Assembly: GCA_032622095.1 (NCBI GenBank)
Contig: CP136064.1
Coordinates: 251,040,484-251,104,483 of the forward strand
DNA: 64,000 bases
Direction: 5' to 3'
From: Siphonodentalium dalli
Taxonomy: Eukaryota > Mollusca > Scaphopoda > Gadilida > Siphonodentaliidae
A program made the translations under genes and the position numbers. Under the pieces are notes generated by a model that was given only the letters and a program-made list of their open reading frames with translations, was not told where the DNA came from and did not search any database. This document shows, one piece after another, positions 50,091-59,000 of this stretch; position 1 is the first letter of the stretch; each line of letters opens with the position of its first letter.

Positions 50091-53000
50091 GTAAGAAAAG
50101 CTCATATAACTTAAATATTTTAACCCTTTCTCAGGGTTTCCGCTTGGGGGGGGGGGGGGGGAGGGACAGTGGGTCCCTTTCAGGGTCCCATTTCCCTGGG
50201 TCAGTTTTCCCCCATCCATAGATCATACATCACTTTCGAATATGTGAACTACCGGTAGACATCGCTTATGCCCAGAGTTAAATCAAAGTACCAATGCATC
50301 TGCTATCTAATCCTGATTATATTGTGGGCATTGTGTTCTGTCAAAGATATTGATTGTATTTATTTAGTCTTTGCTCGATTCTCTTTGATCTTGATTGATG
50401 TGTTTAGCGACATTGACAAAATGCAGCATGTGCGATTTGCTTTGACAATGTGAATACAAGTGAATGATCGTGCTATCAGAAAATGTACCGGTATGTAAAC
50501 AATATATTAAACAATCATATCATCGCTTTATCTTTTTCTATCACAGTATATGACATATCATTTTGATGACAGATTAATCGCGGACATGTCCGATAATTAA
50601 TCACATCCAGGGGTTCACATGAATGCCCAGGCTCCATGTGCAAATGTAGTGCATCTTGTGAATGAAGTCCATTATAGAAGACTAATTGGACGGGACTCGG
50701 TCCAAAACATCCACTTTGCAATGAGCTATTGCATCACAACCAATGAAATTGCACCCAGTTTGAGCCATGACCAATGGAATGGGGGGATCTCATCAATAGA
50801 GAAATTAAATCTATATGAGAGTTACAGACATAAATCTAATAAGATTATCATCGGCTTTTCAGAGAGACTAGTTGGACACAAGCCTGATTATAGCGTGCCT
50901 GTAATTTTCAGAATGAGGTCCCCAGAGGATGAATTTAGTGATGCTATCCCACACAGTGGGCTAGCATCACCAAATTCACTCTCGGGGGACCTCATGCTGC
51001 ATGGCCTCATCTGCTATGGGAGACATAAACTCTGATTGAAGTTTCCAAATGGTGAATATTGTGATGTACACCCATTGGGAACGTCAATATGCAATGTGTC
51101 GTCTGCCAATTTGGGAATATACATGATACATGTAGAGAAACTAAACTAAAAAAGAAATAGAATCTATGTCAAAAAGTTTCTATAGAAATTTGATAATAAA
51201 GAAACTTTCCAGAAAAGATGAGACCTAAGCAGAATGAGGTTCCCAGAGGGTGAATTTAGTGATGTTAACCCATTATGTGGGATAGCATCACTAAATTCAC
51301 CCTCTGGGGACCTCATTCTGCAAATGACAGGCACACTGAACTCAGGCTTGGTTGGACACTAGTGCTGAATGCTAGATTTACCACTCACAGCCAATAAGTG
51401 CATCATGATACATCATTTTGATGACAGATTAATCGCGGACATGTCAGATAATTTATCACATTTAGGGGTTCACATGAGAGACTCACATACAGTAATGCCA
51501 TAAATAATTGACTCCTTAACCACAGCAGAATTATGGGTAATTTTTCAGGATTTAGTCGGAAATATGGCTTGTTGCCATTCATCAGAAAGCTCTCAGTGAG
51601 AAATATGGCTTGTTGCCATTCATCAGAAAGCTCTCAGTGAGAAATATGGCTTGTTGCCGGCAACAAGCCATATTTCCAACTAAATCCTGAAAAATTACCC
51701 ATAATTCTGCTGTTGTTAAATAGTCGATTATTTAGGACATTAGTGTATATGAGATAATGCACTGGCACATCAATTAAAACACATCGCACATCAGTTAAAA
51801 CTTAGCGTGATACGATTCTTCAGAAAGAATTGTTACACCCCTACTGTACTTCTGTTTCAGACAACAACAGGTTATAGACGGAGTGAGTGGAAGACGGCCA
51901 TCTTCTACATATGTGTGCTGCTCACACTCGGTTTCTTACTGCTGCTTGTGCACTGGAAACCAGAGTTAGAATGCTACCTCAAGAGAAAGATCTGTCCATT
52001 ATATGCAGCAGACATGGTCTTGCTCAAGGTCAGTCTGTGTAAACTTTGTTATTATTGTTGTTGTTGTAGGCCTGATGTATTGACAGCATTGTAAGCCTTT
52101 AATCAACAGAAAACTCAGACTGCCATTTTGGTTTGTATCAGACAAGAAGTACCGGTAGTACCAAATACAAAACATGGAATGAACATAATTCCAACAAATC
52201 AGTTCTACCACAAACAGGCACTGAAGAGTCATACAAACATACTTCATATATTGTAGTCTCGTCAAAATGTCATATCCTGGAAGCATGCAGGCTACCCCCA
52301 AATTACGTCACATCGTGTAATGTTAATCGCTTCGATTGGAAACTTAAATTTTTTGGCTACTAATAGTGAGTTCTGATTGGCTACTGACATGGCATCCTGC
52401 GGTTTGGGAAATAGAAAGTCTACGACAAGTAATCAGACCCGATATTTATATGTGGGTCTGGTTAGACCTAATACCAAAAGTTTGTTTTAATACTTATGGT
52501 TCATTTTAAGCTTCAAATACCGGTACTGTATATGAAATATATTCATTGTCTGCAGAGAGAAAACCCAAACATGATAAGAATATACAACACCGTTATGTTA
52601 TTGATATTTTGTGGAACCCATATTTTGTGATTGATAATTTTATACCATACTTTTGAGGTGCCTTCTTGCCATATTGCTATTGTTGTATCCATAATTTTGT
52701 ATGGTACTAAATCAATTTGAATTTATTGTTACTCTTAACATTAACTATTTGATGACTGGAGCTTCTTAACATTTTGCGAAAACCCTGTGTCAATGCATTC
52801 TCTTATATATGCAAGTCTCCCATAGGGAGCCTCTCATATTTAAGAGAATACATTGGCTTAACAATATTTACCTCGACCTTGTAAGCCAGTGCAATCTCTT
52901 ATATATGCAAGGCTCCCTGTGGGAGAATCCCTAAGAGAATGCACTGGCACAGGGTCTAAACTGCTGCATTCCCCTCATAAAATGGTTAAGTACTTCTCTT

Positions 53001-56000
53001 TTTAGCATCATAAAAACTCAGTGTATGTTGTATTACATTTCTCCATATATTTAAGAAATATATAGCTTATGGCAGACTCACATATATAAGAGAGCGCACT
53101 GACACAGCATCTTTAATGCTGCACCAGGAGATCTACCGTCACGAACCCCTATGAAAGGGTTAACAAAAAATGTCTTCTCTTTGATTCCAGGACATGTTTG
53201 GGGTCAAGTCTGTTTGTCAGGTGAAGTTTGTAAATGTTGATCAGTAAGTTACACTAAAAACATTGTTATTTCTATACAACCAGTCTTTGATAGTGAGATT
53301 TGTCTCAGCTATTGGTCTTATTTTTAATGTCATATCGAAGATTTTTACCATGAATCTTCTCAGGGTCCATTCAAAATAAATACCTACGTGTCCTCATGTA
53401 GACAAACTATCCTGTGGTGAAGGAATGCTTTTATTATCACAAATTTTCTAAAATTATGGAAATTCAAAATGTATATATAATCATATGGGAATAAATTTTA
53501 TACGTTCCTAAGTTTCTTATGTTGACTATAGAATCTATCTTTTACAGAGTGTATTTTTATTTATTTCATTTTAAAAGAAAGCCTCTTAATATTTCTAATC
53601 CATTGATGAGAAAGAATCTGTATCTGAATTACTAGTATTGAACAAATCTTACTTCATTTGAAAAAAACTTCTGAGGCTCACCTTTAGATGGTGAGGGATG
53701 CATTTATTTTGAAATGCCAAACTATGATTAATATACTGCAGATAGATTTAGAATAACTACTCAGCAGTGTTCAAGAGAAATTATAAATAAATTGAACCCT
53801 TTGAGTGCCAGGGGCCGATCTCATCAGCCCTAAACCTACAAAATAAGTCTGTTAAGGAATATAAGAATAAATTATTAAAATTGTTAAAAAAAAAAAAAAA
53901 AAAAAAAATTGTTAGGCCAATGCATGCTGACTGAGATGGTCACTGCATGTAATTGTTCCCCGAAAAATTTATTTTTGGGGGACTATAGAAACGGGGTCTG
54001 TCCGTCCGTCCGTCCGTTCGTCCGGACGTCCGTCACACTTTTGAGTACCTTCATGGTGTAATCATCTCCTCCTACAGATTTCATCCCAGAGATTTGAAAC
54101 TTCAGAATATTCCTGCCCATATATTGAAGATGTGCAACATGTATATAGATGACGGAAAAATTCTTTTTTGACAGAGTTATTAACCCTTTTCGACTTAGAA
54201 AATTTCAACATTTTTTATAATTTTCAGGATGAAGGTACCTTCATGGTGTAATCAACTCCTCCCAGAGTTTTTATCCTAGAGATTTGATACTTCAGAATAT
54301 TGTTGCCCATATATTGAAGATGTGCAACATGTATAAAGATGACGGAAAAATTATTTTTTGACAGAGTTATTAACCCTTTTCGACTTAGAAAATTTCAACA
54401 TTTTTTTGAATTTTCTGTATGAGGGTACCTTCATGGTGTAATCAACTCCTCCCACAGTTTTCATCCTAGAGATTTGAAACTTCAGAGTATTGTTATCCAC
54501 ATATTGGAGATGTGCAACATGTATATAGATGACGGAAAAATTATTTTTTTACGGAGTTATTAACCTTTTTCGAATTTCAAAAATATTTCTTTAACAAAGC
54601 GGCATCGACTTGCCACTTTTTCGGGGGACACTGTGGTCAGCTGACCTTTTATTCGATTATAGCAATGACCTGTTTTCTGCCTAGTTTGATATCAAATTTA
54701 TGAATATAACTTATTTTGGCATTATTTATTCTTTATTATTTCTTTCTTAAAAAATATACACACGCGTCTTGACTATGAAACAATCCTGATTATTGTTAAT
54801 TTGTGGATGATGAATTAATTGTATATCCACTAGTGAAACAATAAATGCACAGCTTAATTATATGCTCAACGGTGATTTATTTAAAAAATTGTGGTTAAAT
54901 CAATTTTGATATCCCCCAGAAGGAGATCAAGTCTGAGTTTAGTGTGCCTGTCATTTGCAGTGGGCTAGCATCACTAAATTCACCCTCTGGGGACCTCATT
55001 CTGCTTAAGCCTCATCTTCTCTGGAAAGTTTTTTTATTATCAAATTTCTATGGAAACTTCTTCGCATAGATTCTATTTCTGTCATGTGGCAGATGACACA
55101 TTGGGAGACATAGACTCAGACTGAAGTACCCAGATGTTGAATATTGTGATGTACACCCATTGGGAACCTCGATTATGCAATGTCTCATCTGCCAATCTGG
55201 GGATATAGAGAAACTAAGCTAAAAAAGAAAGAGAATCTTTGTGAAGAAGTTTCTATAGAACCTAAAACACTTGTAAATTTGATAATAAAGATACTTCCCA
55301 GAGAAGAATGAGGTCCCCAGATGGTGAATTTAGTGATGTTAGTCTGGTATGTGGGGTAGAATAACTAAATTAACCCTCTTGGGACCTCATTCTGCAAATG
55401 TCAGGCATCTTATTCTCAGGCCTGCATTGCATGTGTGTATTAACGAACAACTATTATTTCAGAACACTGGATGAAATCCATACACAGGATAACTATACCA
55501 GAGCAGACAAGCCTGACTCTGATGATGACAGAGCACAGATCATTATTGATGGGGTAGGTGAAATTAATTAGTTCAGTTTTGTGATCAGTGTTTGATTGAA
55601 GTAATTGATGCAGGGGGGGGGGGGGCGGAATTGACTTTGTTACTTTACTTTTCAATCACATAAAAATAGCTTAGTAATTCTCAGCTATTACGTAAGCATA
55701 ATAAAACTTAATGTTGTACATTCCTATTCTCATATGACTTCAGTTCCCTAGATTAATCTTAAGAGTTCCATAGAATACTGACTGCTTTAGATTAATCTTA
55801 AGTGTTTCCATAGATTACTGGTTGCTTTAGATTAATCTTAAGTGTTTCCATAGATTACTGGTTGCTTTAGATTAATCTTAAGTGTTTCCATAGATTACTG
55901 GTTGCTTTAGATTAATCTTAAGTGTTTCCATAGATTACTGGTTGCTTTTGACATTTCTGTAATTGATCATCAACTAAATTAGGGTCTGTCATGATGGCAG

Positions 56001-59000
56001 GTACAAAACCATTTCAGCCTGTCATATTAAATTTTTTGTGAGATTTCAACCTGTCACGGCCCATGACAGGCCAGTTATTTCAAGACTTCATCAAGATGAC
56101 TGTTATATACATAAATGATGTGGGAGGTGAAATTTAATCAAATTGTTGTTTTATCGGGTTTGACCAAGTTAAATTTAATTCATATAAATGATGTATGAAG
56201 TGAAACTGAAAGTATTTGTTGTCTACTACGATTTGAACGAGATAAATTTCATACTCACAATTGATGCAGGAGGTGGCACTGTAATTTTTCTTTTGACATA
56301 TCTGTACTCCAGTTTATTAGTAGTAATTTGCCTTGGCTAGAAAAATAGCCTAGGCCAGAAATTTATCCTCTGCTAAAAAGGCTAGGAATCAAGCCTTGAA
56401 ATAGCGTGTCTGTCATTTGCAGAATGAGGTCCCCAGAGGGTGAATTTAGTGATGCTACCCCCGCATAGTGGGCTAGCATCACCAAATTCACCCTCTGGGG
56501 ACCTCATTCTGCTTACACCTCAGCAGAATGAGGTCCCCAGAGGGAGAATTTGGTGATGCTAGCCCGCTATGCGGGGTAGCATCACTAAATTCACCCTCTG
56601 GGGACCTCATTCTGCAAATGACAGACACACTATTTCAAGGCTTGCTAGGAATCTATTGCGATTTAAGACTGATGAATAACCAGTAATGATTGCGGCATCA
56701 CCCGAAGCGGATGGTTGACATAATGTGTGTCATATTTCTTGGTGATAACATCAACAAAAATAGTCCCTTCTTGTATTCCACTAGTGGTATACAACAAAAT
56801 GTAAACAATGGCTAGGATTCTGTTGAATACATGTACCTCACATCAATGGGTGTGGAATAAAATTGAGTTTTCTTTTACATACACTGTCAGGGAGAAGAAA
56901 TGAAATACTTTGATCATCAGCATACTCGGTATATATGGGACAAGAAAGTCTACTGCTACACCAAGCTCAAGTGAGTGTACACATTACAGTTCTATACTAA
57001 ATGGTATATTATTCATGTGTAGGGGTGCTTAGGATGAGCAGATGAAAAGATACTACAAGTGCAGAGGGATTCATTTTCCTTGGTGGAAAATGTTCAGATA
57101 ATAAGTTCAGTTATTAATGGTAATTTGTTAACATTTTTAGCTCACCTGAGACGAAGTCTCCGGTGGAGCTATAGTCATCACTCCTCGTCCGTCGTCCATC
57201 CGTGCGTCCGTCCGTCGAGCCGTCCATCCGTCCGTCAACTTTAAAAAAAAACATCTTCTCCTCTGAAACCATCATACCGAATTGGTTCATATTTGGTGTG
57301 GATGTTCCCTAGGTGATTCTCATTCAGATTTGTTCAAATGCGGTCACTGGGTCAAATAGTTGCGAAGCCAGGGCCATAACTCTTTCCCACCATAGTAATT
57401 CTTTTAAACATCTTCTTCAGAACAATAAGACCGAATGGTTTCATATTTGGTGTGGATGTTCCCTAGGTGACTCACATTCAGATTTGTTCAAATAAGTTCA
57501 CTTGAAATAGTTGCGAAGCCAGGGCCATAACTCTTTCCCTCCATAGTATTCTTAAAGTGACTTCTTCTCAAATACCATCAGGCTATATGGGTTCATATTT
57601 GGTATGAAGGATCATTGTTTGACTGGGGTTCAGATTTGTTCAAATCAGGTCACTGGGTCAAATGTGGGCGGGGCCAGGGACATTCTGTTGGGTAAAGGGT
57701 TAAAACTATTCTATTATAATTTCTATCATTATTTCAGTGATTTGTCTAGCAATACGAAGTGTGTCTCCTTCGAGGATGAGTTCAAAGGACTAAGCTCTCA
57801 CATACAGAATGAGAAGTGAGTTCATTAACCAGTTCATTAACCAATTCATTAACAATGAACACTATCAATTCTATTAACCCTTCCATGACTGGAGCTTCCT
57901 GAAATTCTGCGAAAACCCTGTGCCAATGCATTCTCTTATATATGCATCACCAAATTCACCTTTTGGGAACTTTAATCTGCTTAATAGGCCTCAACTGCTA
58001 TGGGAGGAGACCTAGGATCAGATTAGGTCTCATCTTCTGTGAAGTATCTATAGTCTCAAAATAACATTGTTTTAGTTACAATCGAAGTGACTAATGTGTG
58101 AACATCACCAACTTCAACTGGGGAACTTCTATCTTATTGCAATTTATATTAGCTATCTGTAAGTTACCAAATTAAATTAAAAATACTGGTACTGATGTTT
58201 TAATCTCTCGATGGAACAGCACCTGCATATATCCAGAAGTTGGTGAGCTTGAACCAACAAGGTCATGATATGGAGAAACGGTCTGACCATCCTACATTAA
58301 TTAGGGGACAGAGCCTTTCGCATCACTACGCCAACTCTATGGAACAGTCTTCCGAATGAACTGAGATTATCATGTGACCTTTTATAATTCCGGAAACTTT
58401 TGAAAACACCTGTTCAGAATTGCTTATGGATTGACATGAATAACTGTTTTACTGTAAATAACTTTTAATGGAACCTACATACTGTAAAAGTAAATTTTTT
58501 TGTGTTGGTCCAATTTTCGTGGTGTTCGTGGATGTTGATAACCACTAAATTTAAAAACCCCATGAAAAAAATATCTTCGAAACTATCACGGTCGCCATTT
58601 TGAGAATTGCCTTGTGGGAGGTAATTCTATTCATCCGATGTACATTCAAAATCTAGGGTGGTAACTCTATCGATCTGGGAGTATATGAATGGAAGAGTAG
58701 CTACGGTCTAATTACAAAGTTTAATTGTTCTTACATGTGCTTCATAAAAATAATTAACATAACAATAACACATGTTTGACTTATTTACTATTAACAGTCA
58801 CAAATCACAGTTCATCAGCTATTGTGAAACCAGACACAATTATGTCTACTTTTGTAACGAGAATTAAAGAGACCTATTTGCACTATGTAGTATATGCCAT
58901 TGACCATTTGGTGGTATATTTTATATGTTGCAGATTTATTTCGATATTGGCTTTGGTAAATATTGCCCATTCTTGCGTTGATTGTTTTGAGAAGCAAGTG

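Noticed and set aside
50619-51035. 138-codon plus-strand frame upstream of ATP13A exon b
   Set aside because: Its second half lies inside the CAAGCCT hairpin MITE, and its first half is a dispersed repeat also seen near 9320. It does not join the ATP13A frame.
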